The notes beneath the pieces are model-generated. The model saw nothing but the letters and a program-made list of their open reading frames with translations, was not told the DNA's origin and did no database searches. A stretch of 64,000 nt of DNA from Paractinoplanes deccanensis. GTDB taxonomy: Bacteria > Actinomycetota > Actinomycetes > Mycobacteriales > Micromonosporaceae. This document shows positions 1-8,776 of this stretch, piece by piece. Numbering within the stretch: position 1 is the first letter of the stretch; each line of letters starts with the position of its first letter. The position numbers and the translations under genes were made by a program. The DNA is taken from NCBI RefSeq assembly GCF_016862115.1, contig NZ_BOMI01000059.1, positions 1 to 64,000 on the forward strand. Reading direction: 5' to 3'.

Positions 1-1241
1 GCTGCTGGATCGGGCGACGCCGGCACTGCGGGATTACGCGATGCCAGAGCGGCCGGATCAGGCAACGGCGGCCCAGGAGACGGCGAGCCAAGGGGAGGGG
101 AAGACGACGACAGCCGCGACGGTGGCGCGAGGGAGGACGAGGGCGGCGGCGGAGAGGAAGTCAGCGGCCCAACGGCGGAGGGCGGTGCAAGGGAAGAGGG
201 CGGCTGCGCGAATGAAGACGGCGGCAGCGTAGGGACGGACGGCGATGAGGGAGGCGCGGGAGGTGGTGTGGAAGGAGACGCCGAGGCCTGAGGTGGCTTG
301 ATGGGCTGTGATGGGAGGGAGCCGGCGGCGGCCAGGCGGCGGCCCTGGGCGTCGAAGACCAGGAGGGCGCCGTCGAGGACTTCGGCCAGGTCGCGGGCCA
401 CGTCTTCTACGCCGCCGCCTCGGAGGACCACGGTGGTCAGGCGGTCGTGGGCTGCGGCGGCTCGTTCCACGGCCTCGTTGGCGGTGGAGAGCTCGGCCAG
501 GGCTGCCCGGGTTTCCGTCAGGAGGCGGGCCGCGTCGATGGCCACGGCGGCGTGGGCGGCCAGGGAGACGAGCAGGGCCACTTCCTCGCGGGCGAAAGGG
601 CGCTCCGTGCGGTTGGCGGCGAAGAGGACGCCGATGACTTCGGCGCCGAGCTTCAGGGGTACGCCGAGGATGGCCACCAGGCCCTCGTCGGCCACGCCCC
701 TGTCGATGTCGGTCCTGTGCTCGAAGCGGGGGTCGCCGGCGTAGTTGGCCGTCGCGTAGGGGGTGCCGGTCAGGGCTACCAGGCCGCCCAGGCCCGCGCC
801 CGGTGCTAGGCGGAGGCCCTGGAAGCTGGCCGCTACCGAGCCGTCGGTGATGCGCATGTACGTGTCGCCGCGGATGGCGTCGTTCAGCGTCATGTAGGAC
901 ACGTCGGCGTTGAGCAGCGTGCGGGCGCGGTGCACGATCGCGCGCAGCACGGCGTCGAGGTCGCGGAGGCCGGCCAGGTCGCCGGCCGTGTCGTACAGGG
1001 CGGACAGTTCCTCCTCGCGCCGGCGGCGGCGTTCGAGCATCGCGCGGACCTGGAGGGCGCGCAGCTTCACCCGCTCCAGCTCGGCGACCTCCGCAGCGGA
1101 CGCGCCCGCCGCCCGCGCCGCGGCGACGGGCTGCTCGAAGTCGGCGGGCGGTGCCTCGCGCGCGAGGAGGTCGAAGAACGCGAGAAGGTCGAAGGACGCG
1201 ATGAGGTCGGTGGGCGCCGAAGGGCGGGAAGGAGGTGGCAT
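1..1241 (-). CDS. GAF-domain regulator, 3' end frame-broken or running off window
   Basis: Reads leftward from ATG at 1241, two bases after the stop of the 3-hydroxybutyrate dehydrogenase gene, so the two are probably co-transcribed. Residues 55-85 are charged and helical; residues about 95-240 form a GAF domain (motifs ATANY, AILGVPL, VIGVLFAANR). Actinobacterial relatives continue into a PucR-type helix-turn-helix after this linker. Here the frame stays open to the window edge, but after about codon 312 (near position 305) it turns into low-complexity Pro/Ser sequence with poor third-position GC. Another frame of the same strand then has nearly all-C third positions down to a stop at 58-60, without a start codon. 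I infer a frameshift near 300, so the C-terminus is uncertain. Confidence 0.7.
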   Translation of the reverse strand, partial: MPPPSRPSAPTDLIASFDLLAFFDLLAREAPPADFEQPVAAARAAGASAAEVAELERVKLRALQVRAMLERRRRREEELSALYDTAGDLAGLRDLDAVLRAIVHRARTLLNADVSYMTLNDAIRGDTYMRITDGSVAASFQGLRLAPGAGLGGLVALTGTPYATANYAGDPRFEHRTDIDRGVADEGLVAILGVPLKLGAEVIGVLFAANRTERPFAREEVALLVSLAAHAAVAIDAARLLTETRAALAELSTANEAVERAAAAHDRLTTVVLRGGGVEDVARDLAEVLDGALLVFDAQGRRLAAAGSLPSQPIKPPQASASPSTPPPAPPSSPSVPTLPPSSFAQPPSSLAPPSAVGPLTSSPPPPSSSLAPPSRLSSSSPPLGSPSPGPPLPDPAALASRNPAVPASPDPA

Positions 1242-1243
1242 GT

Positions 1244-2011
1244 TCAATGCGCGGTCCAGCCGCCGTCCAGGGGGATCGACGCGCCGGTGATCATGCTGGC
1301 CGCGGGGGTGCACAGGAAGGCCACCGTCTCGGCCACCTCCTCGGGTTCGATGAGGCGCTTGATCGCCGCGCGGGAGAGCATCACCTTTTCGATCACCTCG
1401 TTCTCCGAGATGCCGTGGTGGCGGGCCTGGTCCTCGATCTGCTTGTCGACCAGGGGCGTGCGGACGAAGGCCGGGTTCACGCAGTTCGACGTGACCCCGT
1501 GCTCGGCGCCCTCCAGGGCCACCGTCTTCGACAGGCCTTCCAGGGCGTGCTTCGCCGTCACGTACGCGGCCTTGAACGGCGACGCGATCAGCCCGTGCAC
1601 CGACGAGATGTTGACGACGCGGCCCCAACTTCGCCCGTACATGTGCGGCAGGACCCGGCGGACCAGCCGGAACGGCGCCTCCACCATGACCGTCTGCAGA
1701 TAGGCGAACCGCTCCGGCGGGAACTCGGGCAGCGGGGCCACGTGCTGGAGCCCGGCGTTGTTGACCAGCACGTCCACCTCCGCCGGGAGCCCGTCGACCG
1801 CGCCGTCCTCGGCGAGATCGGCGACCGCGGCCGTGCCGTTGATCTCGCTCGCCACCTTTTCCGCGGCCGTCGCGTCCACGTCGACGACCACGACGTGCGC
1901 GCCGGCGGCCGCGAGTCGCACCGCGCAGGCACGGCCGATGCCGCTTCCGCCGCCGGTCACCATCGCGGTACGCCCCTGAAGGTCGAGCCCGACCACCTCT
2001 GCCGTCGTCAT
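1244..2011 (-). CDS. bdhA: 3-hydroxybutyrate dehydrogenase (SDR family)
   Basis: Oxidises D-3-hydroxybutyrate to acetoacetate with NAD, a step of poly-hydroxybutyrate and ketone-body use. It is a classical SDR: nucleotide-binding TGGGSGIG near the N-terminus, VNNAG in the middle, the SSVHG segment and the YVTAK catalytic Tyr/Lys pair, and a C-terminal PLDGGW. The VHGLIASPFKAAYV stretch is typical of hydroxybutyrate dehydrogenases within the SDRs. Length is about 255 residues from ATG 2011; an in-frame ATG at 2041 adds ten unconserved residues and neither start has a good ribosome site. The GAF-domain gene follows after two bases, suggesting local regulation of the operon. Confidence 0.82.
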   Translation of the reverse strand: MTTAEVVGLDLQGRTAMVTGGGSGIGRACAVRLAAAGAHVVVVDVDATAAEKVASEINGTAAVADLAEDGAVDGLPAEVDVLVNNAGLQHVAPLPEFPPERFAYLQTVMVEAPFRLVRRVLPHMYGRSWGRVVNISSVHGLIASPFKAAYVTAKHALEGLSKTVALEGAEHGVTSNCVNPAFVRTPLVDKQIEDQARHHGISENEVIEKVMLSRAAIKRLIEPEEVAETVAFLCTPAASMITGASIPLDGGWTAH

Positions 2012-2146
2012 GATGACGAACTTACGACGTGCGCACACCACACCACATGTTCGACGCCGACATAACCGAGCCCGCCACTATGGCTCGACCACACAAGGAT
2101 GGAGTGGAGGGGAGACAGAAAGGGAACGCACGTGTAGCGCCCCGAA

Positions 2147-2167
2147 GGGAGTGGGTAACCCGCTCCC
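2147..2167 (+). promoter_or_regulatory. Leader hairpin abutting the ribosome site of the PRC-barrel gene
   Basis: GGGAGTGGG, loop TAA, CCCGCTCCC forms a nine-pair stem with one G-U pair. It ends three bases before the AGGGAGGTG ribosome site of the gene starting at 2181. The position suits translational control or mRNA stabilisation better than termination, as no T tract follows. Function is inference. Confidence 0.35.
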
Positions 2168-2180
2168 AGGGAGGTGTGTC

Positions 2181-2597
2181 ATGGAAGAACCAGCCGGCAC
2201 ACTGACGCCGCTCAGCGAGAGTGGTCAGACCATCGCCGACCCCGCGCAGGACGTCCGGGGCCGGGACGTCGTCGACAGCGACGGGGAGAGTGTGGGCACC
2301 GTCGCCGATCTGCTGGTGGATCCCGATCAGGGCACGGTGCGCTTCCTGCGGGTGGAGCACGGCGGCCTGCTCGGTTTCGGGGCCTCCTCGTCCTTCGTGC
2401 CGGTCGAGGCCGTCACCCGGGTGACCGATGAGCAGGTGGTCGTCGGGTCGGGGCGGGACCGGATCGCGGGCGCGCCCCGATACGATCCGGACCTCGCCGA
2501 CCAGCACGACTACTACGAGCAGGTGTACGGGCACTACGGCTACCCGCCGTTCTGGGCGCCCGGCTACATCTACCCTGGATTCCCGATCGGGCGATAG
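2181..2597 (+). CDS. PRC-barrel domain protein
   Basis: 138-residue soluble protein. The start at 2181 is chosen because GGGAGGTG lies seven bases upstream; longer in-frame readings lack a ribosome site. Residues about 27-100 form one PRC-barrel (RGRDVVDSDGESVGTV, then VRFLRVEHGGLLGFG and VPVEAV), a beta-barrel found in the ribosome maturation factor RimM, photosynthetic reaction centres and many actinobacterial stress proteins. The tail is rich in Tyr, Pro and Gly (HDYYEQVYGHYGYPPFW), common in this group and probably flexible. It lies alone between the divergent bdh gene and the convergent cheA. The precise role is unknown. Confidence 0.8.
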   Translation: MEEPAGTLTPLSESGQTIADPAQDVRGRDVVDSDGESVGTVADLLVDPDQGTVRFLRVEHGGLLGFGASSSFVPVEAVTRVTDEQVVVGSGRDRIAGAPRYDPDLADQHDYYEQVYGHYGYPPFWAPGYIYPGFPIGR

Positions 2598-2633
2598 ATC
2601 GGTCGGCGACGGGTCGGCCGGTGGACCGCTCGG

Positions 2634-4787
2634 TCAGGCCGCCGGCGCGGCGTGGCGGGTGTGCTCGCGGTCCGAATGGTCGGCGATCAGCGGCCCCACG
2701 TCCAGGATCAGGGCGATCTCCCCGTTGCCCAGGATGGTCGAGCCGCTGATGCAGCGGACCCGGCTGAACAGGACGCCCAGCGGCTTGATCACCGTTTGGA
2801 GCTCGCCCAGCAGGCTGTCCACCACCAGGCCCGTGCGCTGGCCGGACTGCTCGACGATCACCACGTTCTGGCGGCGGGCCGGTGGGCCGGGCAGCTGGAA
2901 GAGCTGCTTGAGCCGGATGAACGGCAGCACCTCGCCGCGCAGGTTCATGCAGTCGCGGCTCAGCGGGCCCGGCGGCAGCTCCACGCACTCGGTGACCCGG
3001 TCGAGCGGGACGATGAACGACGACGAGCCCACGCCGACCAGGAAGCCGTCGATGATCGCCAGGGTCAGCGGCAGGCGGATGCGGATGGTCGTGCCGATGC
3101 CGCGCGTCGAATCCATCTCGATGGTGCCGCGCAGCGCCGTCACGTTGCGTTTCACCACGTCCATGCCGACGCCCCGGCCGGACAGGTTCGAGACCGTCTC
3201 CGCCGTCGAGAAGCCGGGCTCGAAGATGAGGTTGAAGACCTCCGAGTCGGTCAGCGGCGTCCCGGGCGCCACCAGCCCTCGTTCGATCGCCTTGGCCAGG
3301 ATGCGGTCGCGGTCGAGGCCCCGGCCGTCGTCCACCACCTCGATCACGATGTTGCCCGCGTCGTGGTAGGCGTTCAGCCGCAGCGTGCCCTGCTGGGCCT
3401 TGCCGTGCTTGCGGCGTTCCGCGGCCTGCTCGATGCCGTGGTCCAGGGAGTTGCGCACCAGGTGCAGCAGCGGGTCGCTGATCCGCTCGACCAGCGCCTT
3501 GTCCATCTCGGTGTCCGCGCCCGTGATGACCAGCGACACCTCCTTGCCGAGCTCCATGCACACGTCGCGCACCACGCGCTCGAAGCGCCGCAGGGTCGTG
3601 CCGATCGGCACCATGCGCAGCGAGAGCGCGCTGTGCCGCACCTCGTCGACCAGCCGCATCACCTCGGCCTGGGCCTCGGACGGCGGGGCCGCGCCGGTGA
3701 TCCCGATGCTCGACTGGGCGATCACCAGCTCGCCGACCAGGTCGATCAGCTTGTCGAGGCGGCCCGCGTCCACCCGGATCGTGCGGGTGTCGTGCGAGCG
3801 GGTCTCGGACGTGCGCCGCTGGCGGGCCAGGGCCGCGTCGACGATGTCGCGCTGCACGATGCCCATCTCGACGAGGATCTCGCCGATCGGCCCGGGCTGC
3901 GCGTTGTGGCGTACCGCCCGTTCCTGCTGGATCCGCAGCGCCTCGGCCATCTCCAGCTCGGTGACCGCGCCGCTGGTCACCAGCACGTCGCCGATGCGGT
4001 CGTTCTCCGGCATGGCGCGGATGGCGCGCAGATAGACGTCGAGCTCGCTGTCGTCCGGCACGATGCGGATGTCGCTGTCCTCGCGCACGAAGTCGAAGAC
4101 CGTCTCGATCTCGCTCTTCGGCGCCGCGGTCACCAGCGTGACGTCGAAGCTCAGGTAGCACGACTCCGGGTCCATCTCGGCGGCCGCCGGCAGCCGGTCG
4201 GTGCCGGTCACCACGTCGGTCACCTCGCCCAGCGTGGCGAGGTAGCGCAGGAACGACAGCGGATCCATGCCGTTGCGCAGGCAGTCCGGCCCGAAGTTCA
4301 GCGCGAGCTGCCACGTCCTCTCCCGCTGCGCGGGCTCGGCCACCTCGGCGGTCCGGTCACCCACCGCCGGGGCCGTTCCCTCCTGCAGGTACGGGGTGAG
4401 CGCCTCCAGCAGCCGCATGCCCTCGGCCGCCTCGGCCGCGTCCGGCTCCAGTTGCCCCGCCGACAGGTTCTCGATCTGCGCGGAGATGTGGTCGGCGCAC
4501 GGCAGCAGCGCGCTGACCAGCCCCGGCGACACGTCCAGCGTGCCGTCGCGCACCGATCCGAGCACGGTCTCGACGACGTGGGTGAACTCGACGAGGTGCC
4601 GCAGCCCGAACAGGCCGGACGAGCCCTTGAGGGTGTGCGCCGCCCGGAAGATCGCGTTGACCGTCTCGCCGCCGCCGGGCTGGTCCTCCAGCTCCAGCAG
4701 GCCCTCCTCGAGTCCCTGCACGAGGTCGCGCGCCTCGGTCACGAACATGTCGAGGGCTTCGCGCATGTCGTCGTCGAGCGCCATCAC
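2634..4787 (-). CDS. cheA: Chemotaxis histidine kinase CheA
   Basis: 717-residue CheA, last gene of the che operon. Hpt domain at residues 1-105 with phospho-accepting His51 in AAHTLKGSS. Residues 155-255 replace the usual CheY-binding P2 with an alpha/beta segment (GMDPLSFLRYLATLGEV). Residues 264-288 and 299-323 are two repeats, RIGDVLVTSGAVT..AL..QQ and PIGEILVEMGIV..AL..Q, resembling the MshEN c-di-GMP-binding motif. Dimerisation helices lie near 335-400, the ATPase at 400-575 (HLVRNSLDHGIE, DDGRGLD, GRGVGMDVV) and a CheW-like C-terminus at 575-700. GTG 4787 overlaps the STAS stop as GTGA; ATG 4784 is also possible. It passes phosphate to CheY and CheB. Confidence 0.95.
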   Translation of the reverse strand: MMALDDDMREALDMFVTEARDLVQGLEEGLLELEDQPGGGETVNAIFRAAHTLKGSSGLFGLRHLVEFTHVVETVLGSVRDGTLDVSPGLVSALLPCADHISAQIENLSAGQLEPDAAEAAEGMRLLEALTPYLQEGTAPAVGDRTAEVAEPAQRERTWQLALNFGPDCLRNGMDPLSFLRYLATLGEVTDVVTGTDRLPAAAEMDPESCYLSFDVTLVTAAPKSEIETVFDFVREDSDIRIVPDDSELDVYLRAIRAMPENDRIGDVLVTSGAVTELEMAEALRIQQERAVRHNAQPGPIGEILVEMGIVQRDIVDAALARQRRTSETRSHDTRTIRVDAGRLDKLIDLVGELVIAQSSIGITGAAPPSEAQAEVMRLVDEVRHSALSLRMVPIGTTLRRFERVVRDVCMELGKEVSLVITGADTEMDKALVERISDPLLHLVRNSLDHGIEQAAERRKHGKAQQGTLRLNAYHDAGNIVIEVVDDGRGLDRDRILAKAIERGLVAPGTPLTDSEVFNLIFEPGFSTAETVSNLSGRGVGMDVVKRNVTALRGTIEMDSTRGIGTTIRIRLPLTLAIIDGFLVGVGSSSFIVPLDRVTECVELPPGPLSRDCMNLRGEVLPFIRLKQLFQLPGPPARRQNVVIVEQSGQRTGLVVDSLLGELQTVIKPLGVLFSRVRCISGSTILGNGEIALILDVGPLIADHSDREHTRHAAPAA

Positions 4788-5044
4788 AGCTCCAGGCGGG
4801 TCAGCGCCAGCACGTCGGTGACGGCCGGGCTCGGGTCGGCGAACTCGACCGGCACGTGCAGCCGTTCGCCCTCGTTGCGGGCCAGCAGCAGCACCTGGAG
4901 GCCGGCGGTGTCGATCTCGCCGACCGCGGACAGGTCGACGCGGACGCCGTCGCCCTCGGCCAGCGCGGCGAGGAGGCGCTCGCGGTGCTCGGCCGCGGTC
5001 ACGATGGTCAGCTCGTCGTCGGCGACGATGCGGCGTACGGTCAC
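4784..5044 (-). CDS. STAS-domain protein in che operon
   Basis: 86-residue single STAS domain, the fold of SpoIIAA-type anti-sigma antagonists. Start GTG 5044 overlaps the cheY stop (GTGA), and its own stop overlaps the cheA start in the same way, so the three are translationally coupled. The switch loop reads VGEIDTAGLQ: the serine phosphorylated in SpoIIAA is replaced by Thr-Ala, a form often seen in STAS proteins placed inside che operons. Its role is probably protein-protein contact within the signalling array rather than partner switching. That is inferred from family and position. Confidence 0.8.
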   Translation of the reverse strand: MTVRRIVADDELTIVTAAEHRERLLAALAEGDGVRVDLSAVGEIDTAGLQVLLLARNEGERLHVPVEFADPSPAVTDVLALTRLEL

Positions 5045-5409
5045 GGCTGCACCAGCTTGGCCACCGCGCTGAGCATCTGCTCCGGCTGGAAGGGCTTGGT
5101 CACCCACGCCTTCGCGCCGGCCGCCTGCGCCTGCTTCTTCTTGTCCTCCTGCGACTCCGTGGTCAGCATGATGATCGGCGTGAACTTGCAGGCGGGCAGC
5201 TTCTTCGCCTCGGCCACAAAGGTGATGCCGTCCATGTTCGGCATGTTCACATCCGAGATGATCAGGTGTACGCGCTGACCGTTCAGCTTGCTCAGCGCGT
5301 CCTTGCCGTCGTTCGCGGTGATCACCTCGTACCCCGCGCCCTTGAGGGCGATGCTGACGACCTGCCGCACCGACGCGGAATCGTCCACGATGAGAATGGT
5401 CTTGGCCAT
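5041..5409 (-). CDS. cheY: Chemotaxis response regulator CheY
   Basis: 122-residue stand-alone receiver domain. Acidic pocket in LIVDDSAS near the N-terminus, phospho-acceptor Asp in IISDVNMPNMDG, the switch Thr in IIMLTTES and the conserved Lys in VTKPF. No output domain, so it acts by binding, presumably to the flagellar motor switch. Nine bases separate it from the upstream receptor gene and its stop overlaps the STAS start. Length is the family norm. Confidence 0.93.
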   Translation of the reverse strand: MAKTILIVDDSASVRQVVSIALKGAGYEVITANDGKDALSKLNGQRVHLIISDVNMPNMDGITFVAEAKKLPACKFTPIIMLTTESQEDKKKQAQAAGAKAWVTKPFQPEQMLSAVAKLVQP

Positions 5410-5418
5410 GGCCGTCTC

Positions 5419-6432
5419 CTAGAAGAACGTGATTTCGGATTCGCTTACCTTGGCGGCCTTCTGCGAGCTGTGCGCCTGGTGCTCCTCGGCCATCGTGTAC
5501 TTGGACGACAGGTCGTCGAGCAGCACGCGGGAGTCGAGCGACGCCGCCACCTCGGGGAGGCGGCTGATGTTGTCGCGCAGGTGCTCCAGCATCTGGTTGA
5601 CCCGGTCCTGGAACTGGAGGCTGACCAGCGAGTCGCTGATCTCGCCGCGGATGCCGATGGCCGCCTGCTCCAGCTCCTGCGACGACTCCTGCATCTGGGT
5701 CATCGCGCTGCGCAGGTCGTCGAGGACTCCCTGCACCTCCCCGTTCGCGTGGGCCACCGCGGTCCCCTCGCGCTCGGCGCTCGTCTCGGCCGCGGCCAGC
5801 ACCGAGTTGATGGCCTCGGCGACCCGGTCGACGTTCTCGACCATGCGGGCACTGGTGTTCTGCGACCGGTCGGCGAGCTGGCGCACCTCCATGGCGACCA
5901 CGCCGAACGAGGCGCCGACCGCGCCGGCCCGCTGCGCCTCGATGGCCGCGTTGAGGGCGAGCAGGTTGGTCTGCGCGGCGATCCGCGTCACCTCGCCGGA
6001 CATGCTGCGCAGCTCCTCGTTGAGCCCGAGCAGCGAGTGCAGCTCGTTGAGCGACTCGCGACTGGCGGTCAGCGCCTGGTCGAGCGTGCCGACCACGTCG
6101 CCGAGCCGCTCGCGGCTGCGGTCGAACGCGCCGTGCTGGCTCTGGTCCAGCGCGCCGGACGACGAGGCGATCACCGAGTCGAGGTGCTCGACGATGCCGG
6201 CGAACGTCTCGGTGAGCTGGCTGATGGCCGTCTCCATCTGGGTGCGCGACGAGTCGATCTGCGCGGACCAGACGGGCGCGACGGTGCCGGCGAACTCGGT
6301 GACCTTCTCGGCGTACGCGTCCGGCGGCGCGGGCGCGGCACCCGGTCGTGCGGCCGCCCGGCGGTCCCGGACGAGATATCCGGCCCCGAATCCGGCGGCC
6401 AGGGCGATGGCCCCGATGAGTATCTCAGCCAT
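5419..6432 (-). CDS. Methyl-accepting chemotaxis protein, single N-terminal membrane helix
   Basis: 337 residues: one membrane segment at 2-22, a basic/Pro-rich linker, then a coiled-coil signalling domain without HAMP or a periplasmic sensor. The hairpin tip is present ([16 protein letters not shown]) but the usual EAARAGE becomes EAQRAGA, which may alter methylation or array contacts. The C-terminus ends SESEITFF. Its start overlaps the cheB end by eight bases, so it is an integral member of the operon. It probably senses a cytoplasmic or membrane cue, or acts as a scaffold for CheA and CheW. Confidence 0.85.
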   Translation of the reverse strand: MAEILIGAIALAAGFGAGYLVRDRRAAARPGAAPAPPDAYAEKVTEFAGTVAPVWSAQIDSSRTQMETAISQLTETFAGIVEHLDSVIASSSGALDQSQHGAFDRSRERLGDVVGTLDQALTASRESLNELHSLLGLNEELRSMSGEVTRIAAQTNLLALNAAIEAQRAGAVGASFGVVAMEVRQLADRSQNTSARMVENVDRVAEAINSVLAAAETSAEREGTAVAHANGEVQGVLDDLRSAMTQMQESSQELEQAAIGIRGEISDSLVSLQFQDRVNQMLEHLRDNISRLPEVAASLDSRVLLDDLSSKYTMAEEHQAHSSQKAAKVSESEITFF

Positions 6433-7471
6433 ATTGGTGGATCACCTCCGCGATCTGGAGAAGCGGCGACTCGCGGTCCACGGCCCCGAGTTCCACCGCC
6501 TCCCGCGGCATTCCGTACACCACGCAGGTCGCCTCGTCCTGCGCCACCGTGAACGCGCCGGCCCGCTTCATCTCCAGCAGCCCGCGCGCGCCGTCGTCGC
6601 CCATGCCCGTCATGATCACGCCGAGCGCGTCCGGGCCGGCCGCCTTCGCCACCGAGCGGAAGAGCACGTCCACCGACGGCCGGTGCCGGTTGACCGGCGG
6701 CCCGTCGAAGACCCGCACGCGAAACCGGGTGTCCGCGCGCAGCACCTCCAGGTGCCGTCCGCCCGGCGCGACGAGCACGTGCCCGGGCAGCACGGGCTCG
6801 CCGTCGGTGGCCTCGCGCACGTGCACACGGCAGGTGGCGTCGAGCCGGGCGGCGAACGCGGCGGTGAACTTCTCGGGCATGTGCTGCACGACCACGACGC
6901 CGGGACCGGCGGGGGAGAGCGCGGGCAGCACCTTCTCGAGGGCCTGGGTGCCGCCGGTCGACGTGCCGATCGCCACGATCCGCTCCTCGACGGCCGCCCG
7001 TGGGCGCATCCGGGACGGCGGGGCGCCGCCGACCGTGGCGGGGGCCCGCGCGGGAACGGCCCGGGCTCGCCGTACGCCCGCCGCTGCCGCCGCCCGGACC
7101 GCCGCGACGATGTCGTCCGCCTCGTCCTCGAGGAACTTCTTGAGCCCCGACTGCGGCTTGGCGATCACCGAGACCGCGCCCGCGGCGAGCGCCTCCATCG
7201 AGACCTGGGTGCCGTGCCGGGTCAGCGTCGAGCAGATGACGACCGGCGTCGGCCGTACGTCCATGATCTTGCGAAGGAACGTGAGCCCGTCCATCCGGGG
7301 CGTCTCGAGGTCGAGCACCACGACGTCCGGCCAGGACTTGTTCATGTGCTCCATGGCGAAGATCGGGTCGGGCACGGCGCCGGTGACCTCGATGCCGGCG
7401 TTCTCCCGCAGGCGCGCGGAGAGCATCTGGCGGACCACCGCCGAGTCGTCGACGATCAGCACCCGGATCAT
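6425..7471 (-). CDS. cheB: Protein-glutamate methylesterase/deamidase CheB
   Basis: 348 residues. Receiver domain at 1-125 ([11 protein letters not shown], phospho-Asp in [12 protein letters not shown], Lys in IAKPQSG), Ala/Pro/Arg-rich linker, then the methylesterase domain from about 160 with Ser in GTSTGG, His in VVQHMP and Asp in MTGMGDDG. It removes methyl groups from receptors and can deamidate Gln. ATG 7471 overlaps the cheD stop (ATGA), and the gene ends inside the start of the receptor gene. The longer open frame upstream is discarded because it covers cheD in another frame. Confidence 0.94.
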   Translation of the reverse strand: MIRVLIVDDSAVVRQMLSARLRENAGIEVTGAVPDPIFAMEHMNKSWPDVVVLDLETPRMDGLTFLRKIMDVRPTPVVICSTLTRHGTQVSMEALAAGAVSVIAKPQSGLKKFLEDEADDIVAAVRAAAAAGVRRARAVPARAPATVGGAPPSRMRPRAAVEERIVAIGTSTGGTQALEKVLPALSPAGPGVVVVQHMPEKFTAAFAARLDATCRVHVREATDGEPVLPGHVLVAPGGRHLEVLRADTRFRVRVFDGPPVNRHRPSVDVLFRSVAKAAGPDALGVIMTGMGDDGARGLLEMKRAGAFTVAQDEATCVVYGMPREAVELGAVDRESPLLQIAEVIHQYG

Positions 7472-7950
7472 GCCCGCGTCCCGTTCCGGGCGATCGGCTC
7501 GAGCGCGCGCATCCAGACGGCGCCGGTCGCGATGTCGAAGATCAGCCGGCGGGCGCCCGTACCGCCGAGGTCGCGGACGCTGAGCCGGAAGCCGTACTTC
7601 TCCAGCAGCGAGATGCCGGCCTGGATGTTGTTGCCGGCGACGTCGAGCGGGGCGGGCACGCGCAGGTGCGGGAACTGCTCGCCGCCACCGAACATCTTCA
7701 CCTCGTACTGCTGCGGGGTGGTGTGGTGGTGACGCACGTCGTGCAGGAACCGGCAGATGGCGCCGTCGGCGTAGCGGGCGTCGGGCGGGCCGGCCTCGCG
7801 CCGGATCGGCAGCATGTAGTGGCACATGCCGCCGACGCGCAGCTCCGGATGCCACAGCGTGATCGACACGCACGAGCCGAGCACGGTGTGCACGCGGGTG
7901 TCGGGCCCACCGAAGTGGTAGTCGCCGGGGTGCAGGAAGACCTCAGGCAC
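7468..7950 (-). CDS. cheD: Chemoreceptor glutamine deamidase CheD
   Basis: 160 residues, typical length. Catalytic Cys in LGSCVSI and the following His region (GMCHYML) match the CheD family, which deamidates receptor Gln to Glu. In other bacteria it interacts with CheC; no cheC is seen in this window. The start at 7950 overlaps the cheR end by eight bases and the stop overlaps cheB. Confidence 0.92.
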   Translation of the reverse strand: MPEVFLHPGDYHFGGPDTRVHTVLGSCVSITLWHPELRVGGMCHYMLPIRREAGPPDARYADGAICRFLHDVRHHHTTPQQYEVKMFGGGEQFPHLRVPAPLDVAGNNIQAGISLLEKYGFRLSVRDLGGTGARRLIFDIATGAVWMRALEPIARNGTRA

Positions 7951-8776
7951 GGCCGTCGTCCAGCCGGTAGATCGACGGCTCGACCATGCGCAGCCGCGAC
8001 GGGATCGCGCTGAGCGACTCGGAGCTGCCGATGATGAGATGGCCGCCCGGGACGAGCTGCTCCTGCAGGCGCGGCACCAGGGTGCGTTTGGTGTCGAGGT
8101 CGAAGTAGATCATCACGTTGCGCAGAAAGATGACGTCGAACTTGCCCAGCTCGCGGAAGTCGTGGTTGAGGTTGCGGCAGTGGAACCGCACCTTGGCGCG
8201 CAGCTCGCGGGTGACCGTCATCAGGCCCTGGTACTCGTCGCGGCCCTTGAGGCAGTACTGGCGCAGCAGCGGCCGGGGGATCTTCTCGGCCGCGGCGATC
8301 GGGTAGAGCGCGGCGCGGGCGGTCTCGACGATCCGGCTGGAGATGTCGGTGCCCACGATCTCCCACGAGTGCGCGGGCAGCGCGTCGGCGAGGACCATCG
8401 CCGCGGTGTACGCCTCCTCGCCGGACGAGCTGGCGGCGCTCCACAGCCGGAACGTGCGCCCGGTCTGCCGGTGCGGCAGCACGTGTTTGCGCAGGTACTC
8501 GAAGTGCTGCGCCTCGCGGAAGAAGAACGTCTCGTTCGTGGTGAGCAGGTCGATCAGGTGGCGCAGCTCGCCCGGGTCGAGGCGCTGGCGCAGCAGGCGT
8601 ACGTAGTCGGAGTAGCCGGACAGCCCCAGCGCGCGGATGCGCTTGTCCAGCCGGCTCGAGACCAGCGCCTCCTTGCCCGGGGCGAGCCGGATGCCGCTGT
8701 GGTCGTAGAGCAGGCCGGTGATGTACTCGAAGTCGGCCCGGCCGATGGTGCGCGCGTACGCGAGCGGCGCCGTCAC
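7943..8776 (-). CDS. cheR: Chemotaxis protein methyltransferase CheR
   Basis: 277 residues from GTG 8776, which overlaps the cheW stop (GTGA); the longer open frame upstream is a shadow of cheW. N-terminal all-alpha domain (LLTTNETFFFRE, typical of CheR) followed by an S-adenosylmethionine-binding Rossmann domain with LWSAASSSGEEAYT, VGTDIS and FLRNVMIYF. It methylates receptor glutamates, opposing CheB. No TPR extension is present. Confidence 0.94.
   Translation of the reverse strand: MTAPLAYARTIGRADFEYITGLLYDHSGIRLAPGKEALVSSRLDKRIRALGLSGYSDYVRLLRQRLDPGELRHLIDLLTTNETFFFREAQHFEYLRKHVLPHRQTGRTFRLWSAASSSGEEAYTAAMVLADALPAHSWEIVGTDISSRIVETARAALYPIAAAEKIPRPLLRQYCLKGRDEYQGLMTVTRELRAKVRFHCRNLNHDFRELGKFDVIFLRNVMIYFDLDTKRTLVPRLQEQLVPGGHLIIGSSESLSAIPSRLRMVEPSIYRLDDGRA

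Noticed and set aside
41..232. Lys/Arg/Ala-rich rightward frame resembling a histone-like tail
   Set aside because: Its composition is simply the complement of the pyrimidine-rich minus strand; no ribosome site or upstream domain.
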